This document shows, in pieces, positions 33,991-43,306 of a DNA stretch of 51,388 bases. Source of the stretch: Arthrobacter bambusae (lineage in GTDB: Bacteria > Actinomycetota > Actinomycetes > Actinomycetales > Micrococcaceae); assembly GCF_022606295.1 (NCBI RefSeq), contig NZ_JAHHZS010000031.1, positions 1-51,388 on the forward strand. Direction: 5' to 3'. The position numbers and the translations under genes were made by a program. Position 1 is the stretch's first letter, and every line of letters starts with the position of its first letter. The notes below the pieces were generated by a model, which saw nothing but the letters and a program-made list of their open reading frames with translations, did no database searches and was not told the DNA's origin.

Positions 33991-34493
33991 TGATTGAGGT
34001 CGAGATCGTTGGAGTGCGGATTGAACTGCCTTCAAACCAGCCCTTGGTCCTCTTGCGTGAGATGCACGGGGAACGCCATGTTCCCATTTGGATCGGCACG
34101 CCCGAAGCCAGCGCCATCGCCCTGGCTCAACAAGGCGTGGTGCCGCCCCGGCCCATGACCCACGATTTGATGATCGACGTCGTGGAGGCGCTCGGCCACA
34201 CGATCATCAGCGTGAACATCGTGGCGGTCGAGGACAACATCTTCTACGGCCAGCTCCAGTTCGACGACGGCACTGTGGTGAGTTCCCGCGCTTCCGACGC
34301 GCTGGCGCTTGCGTTGCGGGCGAAATGCCGCATCTGGTGCGCCGACGCCGTGATGGACGAAGCCGGCGTCCGGATCACGGAACACGACGAAGGCGAAGAC
34401 GCCGAACCGGGTCCCGAAGTCGACGAAGAGCGGGAATTGCGCCGATTCCGGGAGTTCCTGGACGATGTGGAGCCTGAGGATTTCGAAGGCTGA
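33987..34493 (+). CDS. Bifunctional nuclease (BFN) domain protein
   Basis: 168 aa. The DUF151/BFN core covers about 1-135 (VLLREMHGERHVPIWIGTPEASAIA, then RPMTHDLMIDVVEALGH and SSRASDALALALR). An acidic tail follows. Plant BFN proteins show DNase/RNase activity, but the bacterial role is unproven. It corresponds to Rv1829 and is translationally coupled to the MerR gene before it. Confidence 0.9.
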   Translation: MMIEVEIVGVRIELPSNQPLVLLREMHGERHVPIWIGTPEASAIALAQQGVVPPRPMTHDLMIDVVEALGHTIISVNIVAVEDNIFYGQLQFDDGTVVSSRASDALALALRAKCRIWCADAVMDEAGVRITEHDEGEDAEPGPEVDEERELRRFREFLDDVEPEDFEG

Positions 34494-34735
34494 AGGCAGC
34501 CTAAGGTTAAAGTGGAGGATGAAAGTTTCGACACGATCCGAAAAGGGCCCGGACGTCTTTGACCTGAGGCCCCGGCACGCCTAACGTCGAAGATATCAAG
34601 TTCCCGTTGCGTACAGGACCCGCGCAGGTCACACTGAAAGGTGCGGACGCGTTGAAATTACACGAGTGCATTTCCCCTTTTCGTGTTGCCCCCGTATGCA
34701 CCATCCCCAAGGGAACTTCTGACAAGGAGGGTCAC

Positions 34736-35329
34736 GTGAGTCCCAAAGGCGAAGCAGGCGAGCTAAAGCAGGCCTCGACAGGCGTTGCTGTACCCGCAAG
34801 CGGTGCCCAGGGTCTGCTTTTCACCGAGGACCTTCCGGTCCTGGACGAAGATGCCGGCTACCGTGGCCCCACCGCGTGCAAGGCGGCAGGGATTACCTAC
34901 CGTCAGCTGGACTACTGGGCACGTACTGGACTTGTTGAACCCGCAGTGCGGGGCGCCGCCGGTTCCGGATCGCAGCGCCTGTATGGCTTCCGGGACATCC
35001 TGGTACTCAAGGTCGTCAAGCGCCTCCTCGATACAGGTGTGTCCCTTCAGCAGATCCGCACGGCCGTTGAACATTTGCGCGAACGGGGAGTGGAAGACCT
35101 GGCGCAGATCACGCTCATGAGCGACGGCGCGAGCGTCTATGAATGTACTTCAGCGGACGAAGTCATTGACCTGGTGCAGGGCGGCCAGGGCGTATTCGGC
35201 ATCGCGGTAGGCCGCGTGTGGCGCGAAGTCGAGGGCAGCCTTGCCGCCCTTCCGAGCGAACACGCCGCAGAACAGTCATTTCCGGACGACGAACTCAGTA
35301 AGCGCCGCTCCGCGCGCCGGACGGGCTGA
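34736..35329 (+). CDS. MerR-family regulator (Rv1830 type)
   Basis: 197 aa. AAGGAGG at 34724-34730 sets the GTG at 34736. About 35 residues of lead are followed by a MerR winged helix (YRGPTACKAAGITYRQLDYWARTGLVEPAVRGAAGSGSQRLY) and a short coiled-coil (FRDILVLKVVKRLLDTGVSLQQIRTAVEHLRERG). The 242-base upstream gap contains CCTAAGGTTAAAG (34500-34512). No metal-binding cysteines are seen, so the signal is unknown. Confidence 0.9.
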   Translation: MSPKGEAGELKQASTGVAVPASGAQGLLFTEDLPVLDEDAGYRGPTACKAAGITYRQLDYWARTGLVEPAVRGAAGSGSQRLYGFRDILVLKVVKRLLDTGVSLQQIRTAVEHLRERGVEDLAQITLMSDGASVYECTSADEVIDLVQGGQGVFGIAVGRVWREVEGSLAALPSEHAAEQSFPDDELSKRRSARRTG

Positions 35330-35377
35330 ACCGCCGTCGGGTTTGCCGCCAGCGGCCACAGAAGATGCCACTGAAGG

Positions 35378-35422
35378 CCAATGGAGCCGCCTTCCAACAG
35401 GAAGGCGGCTCCATTGGCTTTT
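35378..35422. terminator. Bidirectional terminator
   Basis: A perfect 18-bp stem (35378-35395 with 35400-35417) closes an AACA loop and is followed by CTTTTC. It separates the convergent merR and ParA genes. Confidence 0.92.
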
Positions 35423-35472
35423 CTCGACGATCGATGATCTCGAAAGGGCGGCTTCTGCCCCGAGGACTCCCG

Positions 35473-36291
35473 TCAGCGTTTGCGGCGGTCCCGCGTGCCG
35501 TTGTGGGAGGACAACATATTCGCCAGAAGCGTGTCGAACAGCTTGGCGGTGTTCTTGGCGGAGTCGCCCGGCCAGTGGTGAACTGCGTGGGCGGCCCCCT
35601 GGATTTGCTGCCAGTTGGCCTGCTCCGGAATGTGCGGTGCCAGCAGGAGCTCGCCGAACATGGATTCCATCTCGGCGAGGCGGAAGGTGTGCTCGGACGA
35701 GGCGGGACGGACGCGGTTGGCAACGATCCCTGCCGGGGCCAGCTGGGGGGCGAACTCCTGGCGGAACAGTTGGATGGCGCGCATGGTGCGTTCCGTGCCG
35801 GCTACCGAGAAGAGCCCCGGCTCGGCGACGAGGACCACGCGGTCACTCGCGGTCCAGGCCATGCGTGTGAGGCCGTTGAGGGACGGCGGACAGTCCACGA
35901 GTACCAGCTCGTACTTTTCGGCCGCGGCAAGGACTGCCGTCAGGCGGCGGAGATCGCGGCGCCCAAGGTCCGGCCGATCGTAGATTCCGGTGTACGCGGA
36001 TCCGACGGCGACATCAAGGGCCGTCCCTCCGCCATTGCCGCGGGGGTGGTCAACCCAGCCGCTGCTGACCACGTTGTCCAAGAGCCTCGCCTTGCGGGGG
36101 TTCTTCAGCATGCGGCCAATGTCGAGTTGCTCGCCGGCCTGGACGCCGAGGGCCGTGGTGGCGTCCGCGTGGGGATCCAGGTCCACGACAAGGGTGGGGA
36201 TCCCTGCGGCCAATGCGGCCGAGGCTAGCCCAGTGGTTACGGATGTCTTGCCCACGCCGCCTTTGAGGCTGCTGATGCTGACTACTTGCAC
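35473..36291 (-). CDS. Orphan ParA/MinD-family ATPase
   Basis: 272 aa from the GTG giving MQVVSISSLKGGVGKTS; a TTG four codons earlier is possible. Deviant Walker A KGGVGKTS lies at about residues 10-17, then VVDLDPHADATTALG and VLVDCPPSLNGLTRMAW. It is distinct from the ParA at 20132, and no ParB-like or partner gene is adjacent. Proteins of this kind position cargo such as DNA, carboxysomes or chemoreceptors; the cargo here is unknown. It is divergent from pyc. Confidence 0.9.
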   Translation of the reverse strand: MQVVSISSLKGGVGKTSVTTGLASAALAAGIPTLVVDLDPHADATTALGVQAGEQLDIGRMLKNPRKARLLDNVVSSGWVDHPRGNGGGTALDVAVGSAYTGIYDRPDLGRRDLRRLTAVLAAAEKYELVLVDCPPSLNGLTRMAWTASDRVVLVAEPGLFSVAGTERTMRAIQLFRQEFAPQLAPAGIVANRVRPASSEHTFRLAEMESMFGELLLAPHIPEQANWQQIQGAAHAVHHWPGDSAKNTAKLFDTLLANMLSSHNGTRDRRKR

Positions 36292-36603
36292 TTGAAAACC
36301 CAAAACCTAACGCCGGTTGCCGTGTCGCGGTGCTTGTGTTCCGGCCTTGCCGGAACCGGGGCTCTGCCGCTGCCCTTCAACATCATATGTTGAGTGGCCG
36401 CCGTTTCCTGCCTTATCGGCCCGGAACGGCTTGGGCCGTCCGAAGTCGATCGCCTTTTAGCACGTGAAACTGCATCGTGCGCGAAGGTACACTGCTCGTG
36501 ACGAATTCCCGTGTGACAGTCACCACAAAGATTTGTGTTTGGGTATGGAGGTCTTACACACTGTGACCACCGACCGTTACACCCGCAATGATGCAGGAGA
36601 AGC
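36292..36603. promoter_or_regulatory. pyc/ParA divergent control region
   Basis: No gene. It holds three dyads: TCAACAT-CAT-ATGTTGA (36377-36393), GTGAC-A-GTCAC (36513-36523) and the directly adjoining CACAAA-GA-TTTGTG (36524-36537). The last two lie about 70-90 bp before the pyc start, so they are candidate operators. No clear -10/-35 pair is seen. Confidence 0.5.
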
Positions 36604-39600
36604 ATGTTTTCCAAGATTCTGGTGGCTAATCGCGGCGAAATCGCGATCAGGGCCTTCCGCGCCGGCTACGAACTCGGCGCCAAGACCGTAGCGGTCTTCC
36701 CGTATGAGGATCGCAATTCGATCCACCGTCAGAAGGCTGATGAGGCCTATCTGATTGGCAAGGAGGGTCATCCGGTCCGCGCTTACCTGGACGTGGATGA
36801 AATCGTCCGGGTCGCCAAGGAAGCGGGTGCGGACGCAATCTACCCGGGCTACGGATTCCTGTCGGAAAACCCTGACCTCGCCCGGGCAGCCCAAGAGGCG
36901 GGCATCACGTTTGTCGGCCCTCCGGCGGAGGTGCTTGAGCTCGCGGGCAACAAGGTCGCCGCTCTCGAGGCCGCCCGCAAGGCCGGCGTGCCGGTCTTGA
37001 AGTCGAGTGCGCCGTCCCGTGACATCGACGAGCTCATCGCCGCGGCGGACGAGGTCGGATTCCCGATCTTCGCCAAGGCCGTCGCCGGTGGCGGCGGCCG
37101 CGGCATGCGCCGGGTGGAGACCCGCGAGGACCTTCCGGAAGCCCTCCAGTCGGCCATGCGCGAGGCGGACGCCGCGTTCGGCGATCCCACCATGTTCCTG
37201 GAGCAGGCCGTGCTGCGTCCCCGTCACATCGAGGTACAGATCCTGGCGGACGCCGAGGGCAATGTCATGCATCTCTTCGAGCGCGACTGTTCCCTGCAGC
37301 GCCGCCACCAGAAAGTCGTGGAAATCGCTCCGGCTCCCAACCTGGACGAGTCAATCCGCCAGGCCCTCTACCGGGATGCTGTGGCTTTCGCCAAGGCCCT
37401 GAACTACGTCAACGCCGGAACGGTCGAGTTCCTCGTGGACACCGAGGGCGAACGGGCCGGCCAGCACGTCTTCATCGAGATGAACCCGCGCATCCAGGTT
37501 GAGCACACGGTCACCGAGGAAATCACGGACGTGGACCTCGTCCAGGCGCAGATGCGCATTGCCTCGGGCGAGACACTCGCAGACCTCGGCTTGAGCCAGG
37601 AGTCGGTATCCATCAAGGGCGCCGCCCTGCAGTGCCGCATCACCACGGAAGATCCCGCCAATGGCTTCCGGCCCGACGTCGGAAAGATCACCGGCTACCG
37701 TTCGGCCGGCGGCGCCGGTGTCCGTCTCGACGGCGGCACGGTCTACTCCGGTGCCGAGATCAGCCCGCACTTCGACTCCATGTTGGTCAAGCTGACCTGC
37801 CGCGGACGCGACTACCCGGCCGCAGTGGCCCGTGCCCGGCGCGGTCTGGCAGAGTTCCGGATCCGTGGCGTGTCCACCAACATCCCCTTCCTCCAGGCCG
37901 TCCTCGCGGACCCCGACTTCATTGCCGGCAACGTGGCGACCGACTTCATCGACAAACGTCCTGAACTGCTGAAGTCCCACGTCTCCGCGGACCGCGGAAC
38001 CAAGCTGCTGACCTGGTTGGCCGACGTGACGGTCAACAAGCCCAACGGCGAACTCAAAGTCCACACGGATCCCGCGGCCAAGCTCCCTTCGGTTGCAGGG
38101 ATCGTTGCACCGGCCGGTTCGCGCCAGAAGCTGCAGGAGCTTGGTCCCGTTGGCTTTGCGAAGGCGCTGCGCGAACAGACCGCCGTCGCCGTCACCGACA
38201 CAACATTCCGCGACGCGCACCAGTCGCTGCTCGCCACCCGTGTCCGTACCCGCGACCTCGTCGCGGCCGGCCCTGCGGTCTCCGCGCTGCTGCCCGAGCT
38301 GCTGTCGGTCGAAGCCTGGGGCGGCGCCACCTACGACGTCGCCCTGCGCTTCCTCGGCGAGGATCCCTGGGACCGGCTGGCCGCCCTGCGCAAGGCCCTG
38401 CCCAATGTCTGCCTGCAGATGCTGCTGCGTGGCCGCAACACGGTCGGGTACACGCCCTACCCGGAGGAAGTCACCGAGGCATTCGTCAACGAGGCCGCGG
38501 CAACGGGCATCGACATCTTCCGCATCTTCGACGCCCTCAACGACGTCAACCAGATGGCTCCTGCCATCCGCGCCGTGCGGGCCACCGGCACCGCGGTAGC
38601 TGAGGTGGCACTCTGCTACACCGGCGATCTCCTCGACCCGGACGAGACCCTGTACACCCTCGACTACTACCTGGACCTCGCCCAGAAGATCGTCGACGCC
38701 GGTGCGCACATCCTCGCCATCAAGGACATGGCCGGGCTGCTTCGCCCGGCGGCGGCAGCCAAGCTTGTCAGCGCCTTGCGCGAACGCTTCGACCTGCCTG
38801 TCCACCTGCACACCCACGACACCGCAGGCGGCCAACTGGCCACCTTGCTGGCGGCTGTGGACGCCGGCGTGGACGCCGTCGACGTCGCGTCAGCGTCCCT
38901 GGCGGGTACCACGAGCCAGCCGTCGGCGTCGGCCCTCGTGGCCGCATTGGCACACACGCCGCGCGATACCGGGCTCAGCCTGGCCAGCGTGAGCTCCATG
39001 GAGCCCTATTGGGAGGCGGTCCGGCGGGTCTACGCACCGTTCGAATCCGGGCTTCCCGGTCCTACGGGCCGGGTCTACCAGCACGAAATCCCGGGCGGCC
39101 AGCTGTCCAACCTGCGCCAGCAGGCCATCGCGCTCGGCCTTGGCGAGCGTTTCGAGGCCATCGAGGACATGTACACCGCCGCGGACCGTATTCTGGGCCG
39201 TTTGGTGAAGGTCACGCCATCGTCCAAGGTGGTCGGTGATCTCGCCCTGCACCTCGTGGGAATCCATGCGGATCCTGCGGACTTCAACGAGAACCCGCAG
39301 AACTACGACATCCCGGACTCCGTCATCGGCTTCCTGTCGGGTGAACTGGGAGATCCTCCCGGAGGATGGCCGGAGCCGTTCCGCACCAAGGCGCTCCAGG
39401 GCCGCAGCATCAAGGTCCGCGACGTCGAATTGAGCCCCGAAGACAGCGCGGCGCTCAAGGGTGATTCGAAGACCCGCCAGAGGACACTGAACCGGTTGCT
39501 GTTCGCGGGCCCCACCAAGGACTACCTCAAGAGCGTGGATACCTACGGCAACCTGTCGGTGCTCGATACCCGCGACTACCTCTACGGTCTCCAGCTCGGT

Positions 39601-39999
39601 ACCGAACACGTCATGGAGCTCGAAAAGGGCGTGCGCCTGATCGCTTCCCTGGAAGCAGTCTCGGAGCCTGACGAAAAGGGCATGCGCACCGTCATGTGCA
39701 AGCTCAACGGCCAGTCCCGCCCCGTGGTGGTCCGCGACAAGTCCGTCGTCAGCAACGTGAAGGCGGCGGAGAAGGCGGATGCGTCCCAGCCCGGCCAGGT
39801 CGCAGCGCCGTTCGCCGGCGCCGTGACGCTGACCGTCAAAGCCGGGGACACCGTCAAGGCCGGCGACACCGTCGCCACTATCGAGGCAATGAAGATGGAG
39901 GCGTCCATCACGACGCCGGTGGCCGGCACGGTCTCGCGCCTCGCCATCAACAACGTGGAGCAGGTCCAGGGCGGCGATCTGCTGATCGTGGTCGAATAG
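36604..39999 (+). CDS. pyc: Pyruvate carboxylase
   Basis: 1131 aa, full length. Biotin carboxylase domain at about 1-450 (ATP-grasp GGGGRGMRRV, FIEMNPRIQVEHTVTEEI), carboxyltransferase at about 520-830 (TDTTFRDAHQSLLATRVRT), the PC tetramerisation region, and biotinyl Lys1097 in EAMKMEA at the C-terminus. It makes oxaloacetate from pyruvate and bicarbonate to refill the TCA cycle. AGGAGA precedes the ATG. It is followed by a strong terminator. Confidence 0.97.
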   Translation: MFSKILVANRGEIAIRAFRAGYELGAKTVAVFPYEDRNSIHRQKADEAYLIGKEGHPVRAYLDVDEIVRVAKEAGADAIYPGYGFLSENPDLARAAQEAGITFVGPPAEVLELAGNKVAALEAARKAGVPVLKSSAPSRDIDELIAAADEVGFPIFAKAVAGGGGRGMRRVETREDLPEALQSAMREADAAFGDPTMFLEQAVLRPRHIEVQILADAEGNVMHLFERDCSLQRRHQKVVEIAPAPNLDESIRQALYRDAVAFAKALNYVNAGTVEFLVDTEGERAGQHVFIEMNPRIQVEHTVTEEITDVDLVQAQMRIASGETLADLGLSQESVSIKGAALQCRITTEDPANGFRPDVGKITGYRSAGGAGVRLDGGTVYSGAEISPHFDSMLVKLTCRGRDYPAAVARARRGLAEFRIRGVSTNIPFLQAVLADPDFIAGNVATDFIDKRPELLKSHVSADRGTKLLTWLADVTVNKPNGELKVHTDPAAKLPSVAGIVAPAGSRQKLQELGPVGFAKALREQTAVAVTDTTFRDAHQSLLATRVRTRDLVAAGPAVSALLPELLSVEAWGGATYDVALRFLGEDPWDRLAALRKALPNVCLQMLLRGRNTVGYTPYPEEVTEAFVNEAAATGIDIFRIFDALNDVNQMAPAIRAVRATGTAVAEVALCYTGDLLDPDETLYTLDYYLDLAQKIVDAGAHILAIKDMAGLLRPAAAAKLVSALRERFDLPVHLHTHDTAGGQLATLLAAVDAGVDAVDVASASLAGTTSQPSASALVAALAHTPRDTGLSLASVSSMEPYWEAVRRVYAPFESGLPGPTGRVYQHEIPGGQLSNLRQQAIALGLGERFEAIEDMYTAADRILGRLVKVTPSSKVVGDLALHLVGIHADPADFNENPQNYDIPDSVIGFLSGELGDPPGGWPEPFRTKALQGRSIKVRDVELSPEDSAALKGDSKTRQRTLNRLLFAGPTKDYLKSVDTYGNLSVLDTRDYLYGLQLGTEHVMELEKGVRLIASLEAVSEPDEKGMRTVMCKLNGQSRPVVVRDKSVVSNVKAAEKADASQPGQVAAPFAGAVTLTVKAGDTVKAGDTVATIEAMKMEASITTPVAGTVSRLAINNVEQVQGGDLLIVVE

Positions 40000-40024
40000 C
40001 GGCCCGCTCCTCCGCGGAGCACAC

Positions 40025-40066
40025 ATGAAGGAAGGTCCCGGGCTAAAGCCCGGGACCTTCCTTCAT
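40025..40066. terminator. Bidirectional terminator between pyc and acyl-CoA ligase
   Basis: A perfect 19-bp stem (40025-40043 with 40048-40066) closes a TAAA loop. Confidence 0.9.
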
Positions 40067-40094
40067 TGCTTTGACCGATGCGTCGCGTGCGGCG

Positions 40095-41906
40095 TCAGGA
40101 CGCCTTGGGCGCCGAGTACATTTCCTCGATCACGGCGTCGAAGTCCTTCATGACCTGGGCGCGCTTGACCTTCAGCGACGGCGTGAGGTGGCCGGAAGCC
40201 TCGGTGAAGTCGGACGGCACGATCCGGAACGACTTGATGGCCTCCGCATGCGAGACGGACTGATTCGCGTGGCTGATCAATTCCTGGACCGCCGCCCGGA
40301 CAAGGGCGTTGTCCGCGGCAGCGGTCGTCGTCGTGGATGAGGGAAGGCCATGGCGCTCCAGCCAGCCGGGCAGGGCTTCCTCGTCGAGGGTGACCAGCGC
40401 GCCGATGAAGGGCCGGTTGTCGCCGATGACGAGGACTTGGGACACCAGCGCGTCCGCGCGGATCTGGTCCTCCAGCAGGGCGGGCACCACGTTCTTGCCG
40501 CTGGCGGTGACGATGATTTCCTTCTTGCGGCCGGTGATCTTCAGGAACCCCTGTTCATCCAGTTCGCCGATGTCACCCGTGCGGAACCAGCCGTCCACGA
40601 AGGTTTCCGCGGCAAGGTCATCCCGCTTGAAGTAGCCCCTCATGACGCAGACGCCCTTGGCGAGGATTTCGCCGTCGTCGGCGATCCTGACCGCATTGCC
40701 GGGGAGCGGCGCCCCCACCGTGCCGATCTTGATCAGGGACGGGGTGTTGACTGATATGGGCGCCGTGGTCTCCGTGAGGCCGTAGCCTTCCAGGATCTGC
40801 AGGCCGATACCGTGGAAGAAATGGCCCAGCCGTTCGCCGAGCGGGCCACCGCCGGAGACGGCGTGGCTGACATGGCCACCCATGGCAGCGCGAAGCTTCC
40901 CGTACACCAAACGGTCGAAGACTGCGTGCTTGAGCCTGAGCACCAAGCCGACGGATCCCGACTGCTGCGCCTTCGAGTAGGCGATCGCGGTGTCCACGGC
41001 CTTGTGGAAGATGGCACCCTTGCCACCGTCCTCTGCCTTGGTGAGGGCCGAGTTGAAGACCTTCTCGAAGACGCGGGGGACAGCCAGGATGAAGGAGGGC
41101 TGGAAGCTCTGCAGGTCCGCCAAGAGGTTCTTGATATCGGGCGTGTGCGCCACTTGGGCCCCTGCCGCGACGGCCAGGACCGAGATGAAACGGGCAAAGA
41201 CGTGGGCCAGCGGAAGGAACATGATGGTCTTGGCGTTCTCGTTGACGACGTTCCCGAGGGAGGCCAAGGCGTTCTCCGAGAGTTCCACGAAGTTGCCGTG
41301 CGTGAGTTCGCAACCCTTCGGGCGGCCTGTGGTGCCCGAGGTGTAGATGATCGTGGCGACGTCGGCCAGTTCCGCGCTGCTGCGGCGCGCCTCGAGTTCC
41401 TCGTCGCTGACGGCGCTGCCGGAGTTGCGGAGTGCGTCTAGGCCGGCGCCTTCGAGCTGCCAGACATGGGCGACTGAGCCGAGGCCTTCTCCGGTAACGG
41501 CCTGCCGGATCACGTCTTCGTGGTGCGGGGACTCGGCGAATGCGGCCACCGCGCCGGAGTCGCCGAGGTTCCAGGCCACTTGCGACGGCGACGACGTTTC
41601 ATAGATCGGCACGGAAATGCCGCCGGCAAACCAGATGGCGAAGTCCACGAGGGACCACTCGTAGCGGGTCCTGGACATGATGCCCACGCGGTCGCCCACG
41701 CTGACGCCGTTGGCGATCAGTCCCTTGGCGAGTGCCGACACGTCCTTGAGGAAGTCCGTTGCCCGGATATCCTGCCATTGGCCGGCGCTGTTGAGCTTGG
41801 CAAACAGTGCCGGGTTGGACGCCTTGGCGGCCTGACGAACCACGAGGTCCGTGATGTTGGTTTCGGGGGCAACATTCACCAGGGGCGGAACACTGAATTC
41901 ACGCAC
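40095..41906 (-). CDS. Long-chain acyl-CoA synthetase (FadD15-like)
   Basis: 603 aa from the GTG at 41906, with AAGGAG five bases upstream. The AMP-binding P-loop is YTSGTTGRPKG, A5 is EGYGLTET, A7/A8 is WFRTGDIGELDEQGFLKITGRKKEIIVTASGKNV. It activates fatty acids to acyl-CoA through an acyl-adenylate. No terminal peroxisomal or thioester domain is present. It stands next to lipid-active genes (hydrolase, acyltransferase). A 20-bp palindrome upstream suggests control by a TetR-type lipid regulator. Confidence 0.93.
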   Translation of the reverse strand: MREFSVPPLVNVAPETNITDLVVRQAAKASNPALFAKLNSAGQWQDIRATDFLKDVSALAKGLIANGVSVGDRVGIMSRTRYEWSLVDFAIWFAGGISVPIYETSSPSQVAWNLGDSGAVAAFAESPHHEDVIRQAVTGEGLGSVAHVWQLEGAGLDALRNSGSAVSDEELEARRSSAELADVATIIYTSGTTGRPKGCELTHGNFVELSENALASLGNVVNENAKTIMFLPLAHVFARFISVLAVAAGAQVAHTPDIKNLLADLQSFQPSFILAVPRVFEKVFNSALTKAEDGGKGAIFHKAVDTAIAYSKAQQSGSVGLVLRLKHAVFDRLVYGKLRAAMGGHVSHAVSGGGPLGERLGHFFHGIGLQILEGYGLTETTAPISVNTPSLIKIGTVGAPLPGNAVRIADDGEILAKGVCVMRGYFKRDDLAAETFVDGWFRTGDIGELDEQGFLKITGRKKEIIVTASGKNVVPALLEDQIRADALVSQVLVIGDNRPFIGALVTLDEEALPGWLERHGLPSSTTTTAAADNALVRAAVQELISHANQSVSHAEAIKSFRIVPSDFTEASGHLTPSLKVKRAQVMKDFDAVIEEMYSAPKAS

Positions 41907-41951
41907 GATAGCTCCTTCGATATCAACAGACCATTGCGGGGCTGCTCTAAC

Positions 41952-41957
41952 TCTATA
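41952..41957 (-). promoter_or_regulatory. Predicted -10 of the acyl-CoA ligase gene
   Basis: TATAGA on the - strand, 45 bases before the GTG. TTGCGA, 19 bases upstream, is a possible -35. Confidence 0.4.
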
Positions 41958-41994
41958 CGGCCAAGTAATGGGTGTGTCGCAATTCACGATACTC

Positions 41995-42014
41995 AAGTTA
42001 CTGATGAGTAACTT
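41995..42014. promoter_or_regulatory. Palindromic operator upstream of the acyl-CoA ligase gene
   Basis: AAGTTACT-GATG-AGTAACTT is a perfect 8-bp dyad of the size TetR-family repressors bind. It lies about 50 bp upstream of the predicted -10. Confidence 0.6.
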
Positions 42015-42101
42015 TACGTGAAGCGTGGAATTCCGCCAATGCGGGCGTGTGAACGTTCCCTCCGCGCAGCGTCCATGTCAGTACATATGCGGCACGCGGA
42101 A

Positions 42102-42107
42102 TAGGAT
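42102..42107 (+). promoter_or_regulatory. -10-like hexamer for leaderless transcription
   Basis: TAGGAT lies exactly six bases before the ATG at 42114. Confidence 0.5.
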
Positions 42108-42113
42108 GGCGAC

Positions 42114-43229
42114 ATGCCCTTGAATTCATCCAACGACCAGATCCCGGCAAGAGTCCGGAAGATTTCCTGGTCCGGTTCGAACGCAACCGGCCGGCGCGCC
42201 GGCTCCACACACGGAGGCCTTCGTTGGGAATCGGTGCCGTGGGCCGCGCGCCGTTCCCATCTCGGCCGCAGGGGCTTGGCGATCGGCATCGACATCGGCG
42301 GCACGAAGGTGGCAGCCGGAGTTGTGGATCCCTCGGGCCGCGTGGTCGAAGAAGCGTGGCGCTCCACGCCGGGCAATGACGCCCGGGCAGTAGAGCAAGT
42401 GATCGTCGAGCTTGTCCAGGAATTGGGTAGGAGCCAACGCATAGCCTCCGTGGGGATCGGCGCCGCCGGCTGGATGGACCTCGACGGCGGCACGGTGCTT
42501 TTCAGCCCGCATCTCGCCTGGCGAAACGAGCCGTTGCGTGAAAACCTGCAGCACCTGTTGAGGCGCCCGGTACTCGTCACCAACGACGCCGACGCCGCTG
42601 CCTGGGCCGAATGGCGCTTCGGAGCGGGGCAAGGGGAGAGCCGCCTCGTCTGCATCACGCTCGGCACGGGCATCGGTGGCGCCATGGTCATGGACGGACG
42701 GGTGGAGCGTGGACGGTTCGGCGTAGCGGGGGAGTTCGGCCACCAGATCGTGGTGCCCGGCGGCCATCGCTGTGAATGCGGCAACCGGGGCTGCTGGGAG
42801 CAATATGCTTCCGGTAATGCGCTCGGCAGGGAAGCCCGGGAGCTTGCCCTGCGGAATTCACCGGTTGCCTTCGAATTGCTCAAGGCTGCCGGGGGCTCTG
42901 CCGGGAACATCTCCGGCGTAACCGTGACGGAGCGGGCAAAAGCCGGGGACTCCGCGTCGAGGGAGCTCCTGGAAGAAGTGGGGCACTGGCTCGGGCTTGG
43001 CCTTGCAAACCTCGCGGCTGCGCTTGACCCAGGAACATTTGTGATCGGCGGCGGGCTGTGCGACGCCGGTGAGCTTCTTGTCGGCCCCGCGCGGACAGCC
43101 TTCGCCCGGAACCTCACGGGCCGCGGCTTCCGTCCCGTGGCCGCCATCAAGCTTGCCGCACTCGGACCGCGGGCCGGGATGATCGGTGCCGCCGACCTGT
43201 CAAGGGTCAGCGGCCGGGCACGCGGCTAG
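42114..43229 (+). CDS. ROK-family sugar kinase, probable glucokinase
   Basis: 371 aa. The ATP-binding GIDIGGTKVAAG begins near residue 57, after a basic lead of about 55 residues. The ROK zinc motif CECGNRGCWEQYASG is near 220, and TLGTGIGGAMVMDG gives the second phosphate loop. The family contains glucokinases and regulators; no helix-turn-helix is present, so a kinase is expected. The start appears leaderless; a shorter start near the core cannot be excluded. Confidence 0.88.
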   Translation: MPLNSSNDQIPARVRKISWSGSNATGRRAGSTHGGLRWESVPWAARRSHLGRRGLAIGIDIGGTKVAAGVVDPSGRVVEEAWRSTPGNDARAVEQVIVELVQELGRSQRIASVGIGAAGWMDLDGGTVLFSPHLAWRNEPLRENLQHLLRRPVLVTNDADAAAWAEWRFGAGQGESRLVCITLGTGIGGAMVMDGRVERGRFGVAGEFGHQIVVPGGHRCECGNRGCWEQYASGNALGREARELALRNSPVAFELLKAAGGSAGNISGVTVTERAKAGDSASRELLEEVGHWLGLGLANLAAALDPGTFVIGGGLCDAGELLVGPARTAFARNLTGRGFRPVAAIKLAALGPRAGMIGAADLSRVSGRARG

Positions 43230-43237
43230 CAGGCCCC

Positions 43238-43306
43238 AGCCGCGAGGGTATGGGCAGGGGGGGAGTCCGCTCAGCCGCGAGGGATGCGCAGGGCGGCAGT
43301 CCGCTC
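43238..43306. repeat. Imperfect 35-bp tandem duplication
   Basis: Two units (43238-43272 and 43273-43306), each beginning AGCCGCGAGGG and ending AGTCCGCTC, differ at a few positions. They fill the gap between two convergent genes, and the second reaches into the stop codon of the - strand gene. Confidence 0.7.
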
